Assembly (NCBI RefSeq): GCF_910592395.1
Contig: NC_088315.1
Location: 13,931,808 to 13,995,807 of the forward strand
Reading direction: 5' to 3'
DNA length: 64,000 bases
Source of the DNA: Lineus longissimus
Taxonomy: Eukaryota; Nemertea; Pilidiophora; Heteronemertea; Lineidae
Every line of letters starts with the position of its first letter. The first letter of the stretch is position 1. Below are positions 48,669 through 57,527 of the stretch, piece by piece. The translations under genes and the position numbers were made by a program. The notes below the pieces were generated by a model, which worked only from the letters and a program-made list of their open reading frames with translations, ran no database searches and was not told the origin of the DNA.

Positions 48669-48956
48669 TATTTAGAGGGTTTTGGGTTACAGGTCAAAAA
48701 TAGTAAATGAGCTCTGAAATCCACAAAAACCGTTTGAATTGGCTGAAATGTGTTGAGAATGTGTGGACATATCATTGAAATTGGAAAATGTGGAAAAAAA
48801 GAAAATTCTCAAATTTAACCCCCCCCCCCCTGTCCTACAGGGCTTTTAAGTGAAAATGCCAAAAATTGAAATTTTCAAAAAATTTCAAATAATTTCAAAT
48901 TTTTCTACTTTTTTGGGCTAGATATGTTTCATAACAATCATCAATTGTGAATAGTA

Positions 48957-49550
48957 ATGAAAGTGTTGATTGTTTTGCATGTTATTTTCATTTTGGGAGG
49001 TGTCGGGCACAGAGCACGCTGGGTGGCAGGGTACCAAGCTTTCATTAATTTTTTTATTTCAGCAGGTGAATTCAAGAGAAAAGTATCTGAATTACGAGCG
49101 AGAATATTAGCAAAGACAAAAAGTAATGGTTTTTGTTTGAATTGGGAGGGGGCTAAACAAAAAAAGAGGGGGGTAACATACGGGTTTGTTAAAGTAAGTT
49201 TTTTGGATAAGCCGGTCACAATGACGGCACACCGGGCAATGTTTTTGTGTGACCATGATGAATTGAAATTCAAAACTGGCGCAGGTTATCATATAAGTCA
49301 TCTTTGTCATAATCCTCTGTGCGTGAAAGTCGAGCACTTGACAATAGAAAGAGGAAGGGTCAATCAAAGTAGAAAAAGGTGCAATGCCAAGAAAGTCTGT
49401 GCAGGCCATGGCAACCGCCCTAAATGCATTTTTCCTGGTAAGCTATATGTTGAAGTTGAAAGAAAATATCATTATATTGAATTGACATTTGAAAGTTTTC
49501 TTACCGCGATGGCAACCTCTTGGATGTCTTGGTGGCTGGTTGGATCTTGA
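48957..49550 (+). CDS. His-Me finger (I-PpoI-type, zinc-bound HNH) endonuclease ORF
   Basis: Predicted DNA-cutting nuclease. Residues 113-157 hold ISHLCHNPLC, EHL, VNQSRKRC, then C..GHGNRPKC. This gives catalytic-type His115 and Asn136, with two zinc sites: Cys60/Cys117/Cys122/His127 and Cys142/Cys148/His151/Cys157. This is the order seen in the zinc-binding loop family of homing endonucleases (zf-His_Me_endon). The ORF of 197 codons may not be the true gene: a strong acceptor (TTTATTTCAG, about 49062) and donor (GTAAGC, 49438) bracket the domain. An exon of about 125 codons in a spliced gene is therefore plausible. Possible later + exons are at about 51992-52045 and 52159-52275. Its 3' end overlaps the transposase by 50 bp. 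Confidence 0.7.
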   Translation: MKVLIVLHVIFILGGVGHRARWVAGYQAFINFFISAGEFKRKVSELRARILAKTKSNGFCLNWEGAKQKKRGVTYGFVKVSFLDKPVTMTAHRAMFLCDHDELKFKTGAGYHISHLCHNPLCVKVEHLTIERGRVNQSRKRCNAKKVCAGHGNRPKCIFPGKLYVEVERKYHYIELTFESFLTAMATSWMSWWLVGS

Positions 49551-51702
49551 AGGATCGCCGAAAGTAGGAGTGGTCGTAGTTTCTGCTGTTTGGGTCGAGA
49601 CATTTCCACTCTGGTACAGGCGGTCTGTCTCGTCGTGCAACAGCCTTCTTGACAGCCTTCCTTCGCAAGTCCGGCATTGTTATCATCACATGTTTCTTGT
49701 AGTCACCACCCCTGGTTTTGTTTTTCTTTTTCTTGAAGTAATCTGTTGCCCTGATGTTTTTCAAAACACCAGCTAACTTCTGGTGTCTAGCACTCCGTTG
49801 GTACCTGACTGTGTACTGCCTGTTCATTGCAATTCTGTCCAGCGCTTTCATTGGGCGGCAACAAGTATCGACTTCGATGTTGAACCACTTTAGTTTCCGT
49901 CGCCCGCTCTCGGCTATGTTATGGTTCATTCTGTGGGCTGCTGAATGGATACGAGGGGTTGAGTTCCTGCTCCTGGTCACAATCTTAGGATCGCTGGCCG
50001 ACAGACCTCGATTCTTGGACTCAACCCCCTGGGTTGTCACGCCAAGACTCAGCTGTCGCAACGCTCCTTTACTAAGGCATACCTCCAAAACGAGATGTAC
50101 CAAGTTCTTGTCAATCACTGTCATTTTAAACTTGGGAATCTCACCGTAAGATGACCATCGTGTTGATTTGTGCCACCAAGAACCAGTTGTGCCTGAGCAC
50201 AGTGAGAATTCGTTCTGTGGACAACCAGTGCAGTCACCACCATAACAGTTCACAACACAGGCAACAGTGTCATACAGGTATCCCATGATCCTGTCGAGAT
50301 CACCGTTGCAGCGCTTGAATAGAGATTGCAAAATCTTGGATGACCTTACCCTAAGATCATTCAGAAACGTTGTTTTTAACAGTGTTCTCTCCTCAGCAGT
50401 ACGTCCCGGGAACATACCTTTACTGAATTCAGCTCTATGTCCTGCACGCGTCTGGGCTTGATGCAAATGTATAGAGTCAAGTTGATGCTTCACCGTGAAC
50501 AAGCCGCCGAAGAGCTTTTTTGTTGCATCAGTTAACCCTTTGAATGAACTGGAATCACCATCTGTAGTCAAATGTTCTACATGTAGGCCCTGTTTCTCAA
50601 AAGTCTCGGCAAATGCAACCCCAAGATCATATTCTCTGAATGCATCTGCTTCAGGAAAGTTAGCCGTGCACTTCGAGTGTCGTTCATCAACGTTTGTGCC
50701 AGTGGCACCACATTTAACTTCAAAACCTTTCGCCCGCATTGCAGCCCCTATCCAGCAGAGTTTTGTTTTAACCTCAATGTCAATGATTTTGTGTTCATCT
50801 GTCACATTTTCAACACATAATCCAGTCATTGTGCTCGCACAACGGCCCATCTTGTTCCTCGAAGTGAGGTGTAAACTATTATAGCGTCCATCAGCTTGGA
50901 CATTGATTCCTGTGTCGTCCTGATTTCTTAGGCGCAGTATCCTTTTCAAGTTCTCTCGTATGTCTGCCATATCGGCCACATTCATTTTAACTGTTTCATC
51001 ACCAACCTTATTTGCCTGCTTTTGCATGATACTCCTACAGGGGGGCGGGATTCCCATCATGCTCAGTATGTAACTCATACTCTCGTTGCCAATCATTGTG
51101 TCCTGCAACGCAATCTGTAATGCAACATTTGGAAGAGCGGCTTTTCGTCCGCGCTTGCCAGTGTCTATGTCCTCAAAAAGTTTATACAATTTCGAATAAA
51201 AACCACAGTTTTTACACACAACAGTGACTGAACAACACACCCCCTGCTTACGTACCTCTCCATATTTGAATATCGGCTGACAGTTCACGTGATATTCGCT
51301 ATGGGCCCTGTTAACGTCGTTGAGCACATCCATCAGTTTGGTTGTCTGAACAACGAAACTCTCGTGATCATGCTCCATGGTCTCATCTGGTATCTCCATC
51401 TCATCATCAGTGTCTTCTTTCATGTTCAGCCGTAGTAAGTTGACATTCTTGGCAGTACGGTTATTGATATCCGGTATGTGTCTTTTGCCGTCGTGTCCCA
51501 TCGTTGTGACCTGTCCGTACTCCTGGGGCGTGAGTCGTCTCCATGCGGGTTGTAGGCCTACTTCTCGTTCGTCGTCGCTCACCACCTCGACACCTCCACT
51601 CCGCACGTGTCCGCTCTTGAACATTGTTCTCATTGCTGCATTCGATGCCCTAGGGCACCTCGGACCCCGTTTTCCTATCAATCTCCTCGCCTTTGTCCTC
51701 AT
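49501..51702 (-). CDS. Mutator-like transposase (733 aa, intact)
   Basis: Predicted DDE transposase that would cut and join the element's ends in the nucleus. An N-terminal basic and acidic segment (1-110) precedes a Cys cluster (C141, C156-C157, CKNC at 163-166). The catalytic fold follows: QADGRYNS (D271), LTTDGDSSSFKG (D381) and VESKNRGLSA (E561). FTVKHQLDSIHLHQAQ and a C..C..C insert (486-494, 502) lie between. A Lys/Arg-rich tail ends the protein. The pattern fits the Mutator-like transposase domain common in invertebrate predicted proteins. The frame is uninterrupted over 2.2 kb, unlike every other transposase here, suggesting recent selection or arrival. The start is the first Met of the frame; an earlier spliced exon is possible. 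Confidence 0.85.
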   Translation of the reverse strand: MRTKARRLIGKRGPRCPRASNAAMRTMFKSGHVRSGGVEVVSDDEREVGLQPAWRRLTPQEYGQVTTMGHDGKRHIPDINNRTAKNVNLLRLNMKEDTDDEMEIPDETMEHDHESFVVQTTKLMDVLNDVNRAHSEYHVNCQPIFKYGEVRKQGVCCSVTVVCKNCGFYSKLYKLFEDIDTGKRGRKAALPNVALQIALQDTMIGNESMSYILSMMGIPPPCRSIMQKQANKVGDETVKMNVADMADIRENLKRILRLRNQDDTGINVQADGRYNSLHLTSRNKMGRCASTMTGLCVENVTDEHKIIDIEVKTKLCWIGAAMRAKGFEVKCGATGTNVDERHSKCTANFPEADAFREYDLGVAFAETFEKQGLHVEHLTTDGDSSSFKGLTDATKKLFGGLFTVKHQLDSIHLHQAQTRAGHRAEFSKGMFPGRTAEERTLLKTTFLNDLRVRSSKILQSLFKRCNGDLDRIMGYLYDTVACVVNCYGGDCTGCPQNEFSLCSGTTGSWWHKSTRWSSYGEIPKFKMTVIDKNLVHLVLEVCLSKGALRQLSLGVTTQGVESKNRGLSASDPKIVTRSRNSTPRIHSAAHRMNHNIAESGRRKLKWFNIEVDTCCRPMKALDRIAMNRQYTVRYQRSARHQKLAGVLKNIRATDYFKKKKNKTRGGDYKKHVMITMPDLRRKAVKKAVARRDRPPVPEWKCLDPNSRNYDHSYFRRSFKIQPATKTSKRLPSR

Positions 51703-52158
51703 CTTGTCTTGTCTTTTCGTAACTTGTCTCTCTTTGCTTAAAATCGTACTCCTAGGAGATGTCTATTTCGGGATGCTTCCTTCAACAGACTGAAAATACA
51801 CAAGAAAGGACAAGAGATTACAAAAGGGTGGATGTTGATAGGACAATAGCAATGACAATGGTTGCTGTTGTGGAAGTGTCAGACTTGGATGTGACAGACA
51901 AGGAGATAACATATGGGTTAATCTTTTTCTCATTTCACACCTTACTAACAAGCTTTCCATGCTTATAATGCATCATATATTTGTTGTTTTTCAAATTTCA
52001 GACAAAGTTAATATTGTTCGATTTGAAATTTTGACATTTTCAGCATGATACGACTGTCACAACCTTGGAACATCCTTTAAAAAGACAACTTTTTTCCAAA
52101 AAATTGAAATTTTTGAATATTTGTCATGAATTAAAATTGTTTCAAATTCCTATTTCAG

Positions 52159-52275
52159 ATTGACTGTAGACCACTGGTGATTTGTCGAAGATTCGGTACC
52201 ATTCGATTAAGAATTCTACGAGTTAATGAGCTTAACTTGAAGACAGTCTGTAAACAATTTGAAGACGAAATATAA
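52159..52275 (+). CDS. possible small 3' exon within the 4.55-kb unit
   Basis: After a pyrimidine tract and CAG (52156-52158), a 38-codon frame (IDCRPLVICRRFGTIRLRIL ... FEDEI) ends in TAA. It could be a last exon of the + strand nuclease gene, but its phase does not match the donor at 49438, so another exon would be needed between. Weak support. Confidence 0.2.
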   Translation: MDCRPLVICRRFGTIRLRILRVNELNLKTVCKQFEDEI

Positions 52276-52429
52276 GGTAGGTTGTCCGTATCGGACAACA
52301 TTTTAAAACGTTAATAGCTCGCTCAAATCAAGTTCATTTTTGATGAAACTTGGTTATGTTAGTCAAGACATCTCAAATGCTTGGGAAAAGGCATATTTCA
52401 TTGATATCTCAAGATTATCCCTCTTCATT

Positions 52430-52791
52430 GAGACAAGACCACTAATGAATATTCATAGGTTGAAAAAATATTTGCTGTGGCAAGTCTACAGATATAAATA
52501 AATTGTTTGGTAAAAAAAATAATTTTGAATTTTGACAACCTGGCCATAGGGGGGGTGGTTCAAATTTGGAGTGAAAATGGCCGAAATGGGTAAAAATGTC
52601 CACTTGTGTCAAACTTGTCAATTTTAAAAAAAATTTCCGTGGTCAATCACCAATTTCCATCGCACCAGTTACTCGCAAGACTAACACGTATATCATATCC
52701 GAATTTCAGTTTCACTACCTGACGCATTCTTTGATGGCGGGCATTTTAAATAACTGGAAATGGCTTGGAAAATCAATTGTGGTCTTGTCTC
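52430..52791 (+). repeat. terminal module, right copy (362 bp)
   Basis: It has the same 13-bp inverted ends as the left module and lacks the internal segment of about 63-69 bp. The inner flank is CATT and the outer flank TGCT. Confidence 0.9.
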
Positions 52792-53029
52792 TGCTAATAT
52801 GAGCTGGATTTCAAAATAACTTCATAGGGTTTGCCCTTTTAATCTTCTCTAGACAACACAAAACATATTCACTTGTATCCTAAAACGCTACACTTGCCGA
52901 GATATCAGATCGCTGATAGAGATATTCAGTGGCATCACGCTGTTGTAACCATTGTCATGATTGTGTGTACAGCGATGTCGTTTATGAGTGAGTAATAGCC
53001 GATTAACTTCAGCTTGAAATAGATTGCAT

Positions 53030-53165
53030 ACAAATGCATGCTGTAATGCATGCTGTAATGTTGACAGCACAAAGGCGGTGGAGAGCGATGACTATCAGTC
53101 CAGACTTTCCCAGTCCAATCAAGTTTTGTAATCCATAGTTTTCCAATACCCTCTCTAAACATCCT
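53030..53165 (-). repeat. LINE 3'-tail-like repeat, copy 1 of 3
   Basis: GGTGGAGAGCGATGACT.TCAGT, then ACTTTCCCAGTCCAATC and AGTTTTCCAATACCCTC. The same segment is at 55925-56055 in this orientation and inverted at 55445-55503, where it follows a LINE ORF2 relic. The family is therefore probably that LINE's 3' end. Confidence 0.6.
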
Positions 53166-53357
53166 CATTTGATTGATTTGATTTGATTAATGTCATGCAT
53201 GTTCATCATATTCAAAACAGCAGAGAACAAAACCATTTATTTCGGTCTCATACACTGAAAAAAAATCGTTTTATTTAGCGACTCTTAGAATAGTTTTATA
53301 CAAGTTCGAACATCATTCAGCTGACGGAGTCACATTTAAGAGGCAGGTCAACAGCTA

Positions 53358-53360
53358 CTT

Positions 53361-53400
<40 letters not shown>

Positions 53401-53403
53401 TTC
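53358..53403. repeat. (CTA)n microsatellite
   Basis: An almost pure CTA run about 400 bp upstream of the GPCR start. Confidence 0.95.
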
Positions 53404-53786
53404 TACCATAACATGTACTACTGGTCAACAGCTAAAATCACTGTAGGCAATTTGGTTGTTAGTTCATATTTAGTTGGAGGCGTTAGTCTGTTGGCCCATG
53501 CGAGTCATTTCATGTACGGACTACTATCTACCCTCGTGTGGTCTTACAGTTTAAAGCATTTCCAGTTTAAACGCCAGATACAAGTGACCATGGGTTTAAC
53601 CATTAGACTAGCATCTTTTTTGTTCAACACCGTGATAATTGTTTCAGGTTCCAGCGACAAACAACACTCGTTGGCAGGTCGCTTAATATTTTATTCAGGA
53701 TTCAGGAGATCCTTGTTTTTTAAGTGTGAACGAACTAGCAGCACTTTGGAATATCACAAAATGAACCAAAATGTTGGATAAAAAAC

Positions 53787-54776
53787 ATGAGGATGTCTTC
53801 AAACCACATCACAGAAATTTATCAAAGAAAATCACTTACTCTGCTGGACCAAATACTAGAATTCGCCCAAAGCTACGTCACAATTATCATCGTTTTTCTA
53901 GGACTTTTCGGTAACGGACTCTCTCTCACTGTGTTCGTACGCTGTAGGAAGAGGCGAGATGCCAGTGTACAGTATTTAAGCTGCTTGGCTATCTCAGATT
54001 CGGCATATTTATTGGGGAATATGATCTTAGTGTGGCCCCAGCAGGGAATGCAATTCATTGTTGACTACACGCCAGTTGACATCATGAGAATCTCCACGTT
54101 ATCATGCAAATTATCTAATTACCTCCTCATGATAGCTGGATGCATGTCTTCATGGCTAATTGCGGCATACTCGATAGAGCGTGTAATAGTTGTTTGGTGT
54201 CCATTAAAAAGAGTCCACATCACATCACGTAAACGTGTAACTGTCATCGCAGTACTGTTCGTCACATCAGCTCTGACTAGTCTTCACCGGCCAATGTTAC
54301 AAAATATTTATTTCGATCACGGCATGACAATATGCTACTATATAGGTGGCGCCACAATGCAATTGGTTCTGTCACAGGTAGATTGGGTTTTGTATTTCTA
54401 TATACCATGCCTCGTCATTATTGTGGCCAACATCGCCATTCTCGTCGGAATTTTCCAAGGTTCGCGTAAACGTTCAACGTCCCAGGCAATGCCATCGCAT
54501 AAGGGAACATCTGATACGAAGGTTTGGTTGAGTCTCATGGTCGTTTCCACAACATACATCGTGCTCATGACGCCAAGTGCTTTTCTTTGGTTACTTTACG
54601 TTATTATGGCAAACTCAAACTCGACGCCACAATTTATGAATCTACTGGTAAAAGCTGCGGGATTCGGTAGCTTTATCAGTCTGTGTAATTTCAGCTTAAA
54701 CTTCATTATCTATGGCTTGACACTGCCTTTTTACCGGGAAGATATATATCGCATGTTCCGTTGCTCCAAAAAATAG
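53787..54776 (+). CDS. class A (rhodopsin-like) GPCR, single exon, 329 aa
   Basis: Seven-helix plasma-membrane receptor that would signal through G proteins. TM1 has GNGLSL (Asn43). TM2 has LSCLAISDS (the LAxxD position). TM3 starts after Cys107 and ends SIERVIVV, with ERV in place of DRY (Glu131-Arg132). Extracellular loop 2 has a partner Cys (MTICYYI). TM6 has MTPSAFLWLL without the full CWxP. TM7 has NFSLNFIIY in place of NPxxY, followed by helix-8-like FYREDIYRMF. The N-terminus is short with no clear signal peptide. The pattern resembles the expanded invertebrate peptide-receptor-like group (FMRFamide/TRH-receptor-like); ligand unknown. The ATG used is the first in the frame near TM1; Met3 is an alternative. 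Confidence 0.9.
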   Translation: MRMSSNHITEIYQRKSLTLLDQILEFAQSYVTIIIVFLGLFGNGLSLTVFVRCRKRRDASVQYLSCLAISDSAYLLGNMILVWPQQGMQFIVDYTPVDIMRISTLSCKLSNYLLMIAGCMSSWLIAAYSIERVIVVWCPLKRVHITSRKRVTVIAVLFVTSALTSLHRPMLQNIYFDHGMTICYYIGGATMQLVLSQVDWVLYFYIPCLVIIVANIAILVGIFQGSRKRSTSQAMPSHKGTSDTKVWLSLMVVSTTYIVLMTPSAFLWLLYVIMANSNSTPQFMNLLVKAAGFGSFISLCNFSLNFIIYGLTLPFYREDIYRMFRCSKK

Positions 54777-54889
54777 AAGTTGAAATGGAACTAAGCATGA
54801 TATTATTGTTACGTGACTGAATCTGTTGTTTCCCCTAGAGTGACGACGTGATCATTGTTTGTTTTTTTTTGGATGATTGACGTATGTTG

Positions 54890-55430
54890 CACAGGCAAAA
54901 TTCAGTGGTGTCGGCAGGTTGGATCACATTTCGCCGGTGTAAAAGGAATGGACGTCCTAGGAATGCAGGACCCCATACAATAGCTGTGTATTGTCAACGA
55001 ATGTGGTTAATGGTTTGGTTAGGGTTAGCTACATAATCTTCAACAAAGGAACTCGGCGACTCTATTCACTTCAACAAAAGGACCGGACTTAGATTCCAGG
55101 GGGACTTGCATTTCTTTTACACCGGTCTTAAACAGTTTACAAAGGTTGCGCGTCAAGGAACACAATGAATTTAAAATTATTTTCCTGTGCCACAAGTGTG
55201 TCATGGGGACGGCGCCACTGTATATACGGGAACATTTGCTTTTTGACCAGCCAAGGGCTAGTTTGGTGTCCTTTGGAGACGGAGCCTTTTCTTGCGTCGC
55301 TCCAAAGCTGTGGAACCGACTGCCAAACAGCTTGCGGACACTGACCAGCACCCATGTCTTCAGGGTCACTTAAAAACCTATATCTTTGCTCGGTACAATG
55401 TAAAGTGTCACTGATCACTTTAGTCACTGG
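54890..55430 (+). pseudogene. CR1/L2-like LINE ORF2 end, split by a MITE
   Basis: VGRLDHIS at 54910-54932 and, after the MITE, FKIIFLCHKCVMGTAPLYIR with SFGDGAFSCVAPKLWNRLPN to about 55375. This is the C-terminus of the same LINE type as 4120-4620. The 3' tail follows to about 55503. Confidence 0.75.
54934..55125 (+). mobile_element. 192-bp MITE inserted in the LINE relic, copy 1
   Basis: Ends CCGGTGTAAAAGGAATGGAC and TGCATTTCTTTTACACCGG are partly inverted (CCGGTGTAAAA). It splits the LINE's DHIS/PVL coding motif. The copy at 62365-62554 is about 95% alike. Confidence 0.88.
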
Positions 55431-55504
55431 CACTATAAACGGGTATTGGAAAACTATAGATTAGACTGGGAAAGTCTGGACTGACAGTCATCACTCTCCA
55501 CCGC

Positions 55505-57371
55505 CTGGAATTAATGAACTGGTGCCCTGACCCAGCTCATTTTCCAAAGTTGGTTCTCAAAGTTGATGAAACAGGAGCATCATGGAGCCAGAAAAAGTGG
55601 CAGAATCTTCCTCCGAAGGGGATCCAATCAGAATGGCAGGGTGCTGCATGGGTAAACTAGCCGTGCGTTGGATGTGCATCATTTAAAGGCATTCTAGTAA
55701 ACGAGTGACCGAGTGACTAGCCCCCTCCCCTGTTCTTTTATAACTTTTAACACACCTTCTTGTTCTTGTTCCTTGTCTAGCCAAAGGCTGACCCACACCT
55801 CACATTTCGTAACCTTTCTACAAAGTGCCTTGCCAAGGACCTACACCTCACAGTTGGTGACCCTTCTACTGCATGCCAAGTTACCCAAGGACCCACTCCC
55901 CAACTACCAATATAAGCACATGTTCTCAGCTCCCAATTTCCACTCGGACATCATAATGCTGACAGCACACATGCGGTGGAGAGCGATGACTGTCAGTACA
56001 GACTTTCCCAGTCCAATCCATAGTTTTGTAAGCCATAGTTTTCCAATACCCTCATAATATGATTGCTTTTTCTTTTTGCGCCCGCAAGTTTTGAAAATAT
56101 TTTGAAATAATAAATAATATTTTGAAAATATTCAAGAGATATGTTGGCGTTGGCTAATTTTAAAGCTACATTAAACAATTTGGTCGAATTATCTTTGCAA
56201 ACCCACGTTTGCTACGGCCTAACTCCAGAGGTTGTATCCGACCAGTTAGCTTCAACTCTTTCGTTAAACATCTGACTTCTAAGGAAGATGCAAACAGTCA
56301 TATCCAACCCTATATTTTGCAGGAGTGCAGGCTGGTTGACATCCTCCTTCGCCATGAAGCCTCCCGAATACTTTGTAGTGCTTGCGATAACCTTATATTA
56401 TATAGGTTTTGCACTTGCAAAGACTGAAATGAAGTTCCGTGAGTATAGGCAGTTTAGTTAAACAATTATTGAAAACTTCCTTGGTCAGTTTATTTTTCAA
56501 TGTGTTTAAATGCCTAGGCCGAACATGGTACATGTAGCTACATGTATTTCCAATAGAATCGTTCGTCTTTCATGAAAAGCCTTCGTGAAGCCGAATGATT
56601 CTTCTCAGAAAGGTCGTCAGAATCGGATATTAGTTGACACAGAAAGGGTTATAAACATGTACTTTAGTTTTAAAAATCCCTTGTCCATCTACCGCCGGTG
56701 TGCGTATCCATCTTTCACACCACGTACAGCTACCGTGAAAGGAGGAGACTTTTAAGGATGTTCACCGGCAAGTCGGCATGAGGGAATGAAATATCGATCG
56801 CATATTTACCAAAACTGTGCTACATGCAGCGGAAATAGATATTTCTTGTTTCCAGATCTCATTACCTGCATAATATATCATATGATATTGCGCAATTGGC
56901 ATTTATATTCCTCGACACTTCAGCAGCCGAAGTAGTTGAATTGATCGAGTGCCGTCGTCGGGCACCATTCAACCCCTAATTCACATATGCATGGTTGTTT
57001 TGATGTAAAATAGAACTAATTAACACAAATTATAAGATCGGATAGACATTACAAACTGAAAACAAAACGTATTGATCTAATTTACATGTGGCCGAAATTG
57101 TATAAATTGATGAATTTACTACTTTTGTCATTGTGGGAGTTATTCAAAATAAAAGGTATATAATATTTTTGCATTGCCTCGTTCTGTTTGCGCTGGTCTG
57201 CGACAAAAGGTGAGAAATGGTGGCGGGGGCTTTATGTTTGACCCGCATGGTCATTCTGCTTAAAATATGTGAAAAAGAAAGTTTTGCAGACTGCTTTTTC
57301 TGCAATCGAAACAAATATTAACATCATTCGTTAAACTTACAACTATTAGATTAGTTCACTTGCTTTTCCAG
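55505..57371. other. intergenic, GPCR to iGluR gene 2
   Basis: It holds a LINE-tail copy (55925-56055). The first exon (signal peptide) of iGluR gene 2 should be here. A hydrophobic run, CLVLFALVCDK, before a GTGAGA donor at about 57206 looks like one, but it lacks a Met and its phase does not fit. Confidence 0.4.
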
Positions 57372-57527
57372 TGGTTGTGACGGATGAAAATCGACCAGAT
57401 GTCAAGTTATCCGTTGACAAGGCCATGGTGGACATTAATGGAGATGAGTCGATTCTTTTTTCCTTTACACTCACTGCAGATTACGTGGAAATTACTTCCT
57501 CTGACCTTTACACAGTCACAGAAAAAG
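57372..57527 (+). CDS. iGluR gene 2, exon 2
   Basis: Acceptor TTTTCCAG, donor GTAATA, phase 1 in and out. It begins VVTDENRPDVKLS, the counterpart of GILYDGNEESMEN in gene 1. Confidence 0.75.

Larger units (their letters stand above)
48238..52791. mobile_element. 4.55-kb unit: two terminal MITE modules, nuclease ORF and Mutator-like transposase
   Basis: Two near-identical modules in direct orientation (48238-48668 and 52430-52791) bound the unit. Each begins GAGACAAGACCAC and ends GTGGTCTTGTCTC, so the whole also starts and ends with 13-bp inverted repeats. TGCT stands immediately outside both ends (48234-48237 and 52792-52795). Between them lie a His-Me finger nuclease ORF (+) and a Mutator-like transposase (-), convergent and overlapping at their 3' ends. 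The layout resembles a bacterial composite transposon. It could instead be an autonomous element whose ends gave rise to the MITE, or a circle joined to a resident MITE by recombination. Confidence 0.75.

Noticed and set aside
48473-48703. Protein-coding gene in the left terminal module (and its twin at 52596-52802)
   Set aside because: The frame lies wholly in a MITE-like module bounded by inverted repeats; the peptide has no recognisable domain.
49501-51793. Plus-strand ORFs opposite the transposase (49754-50149, 50495-50884, 51377-51793)
   Set aside because: They are antisense shadows of the intact minus-strand transposase frame.
53413-53781. 122-codon ORF just upstream of the GPCR
   Set aside because: Different frame from the GPCR, no recognised domain; probably untranslated leader or chance.
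57150-57210. Signal-peptide exon of iGluR gene 2 (hydrophobic run before GTGAGA)
   Set aside because: No in-frame Met nearby, and the donor phase (2) does not fit the phase-1 acceptor at 57372.
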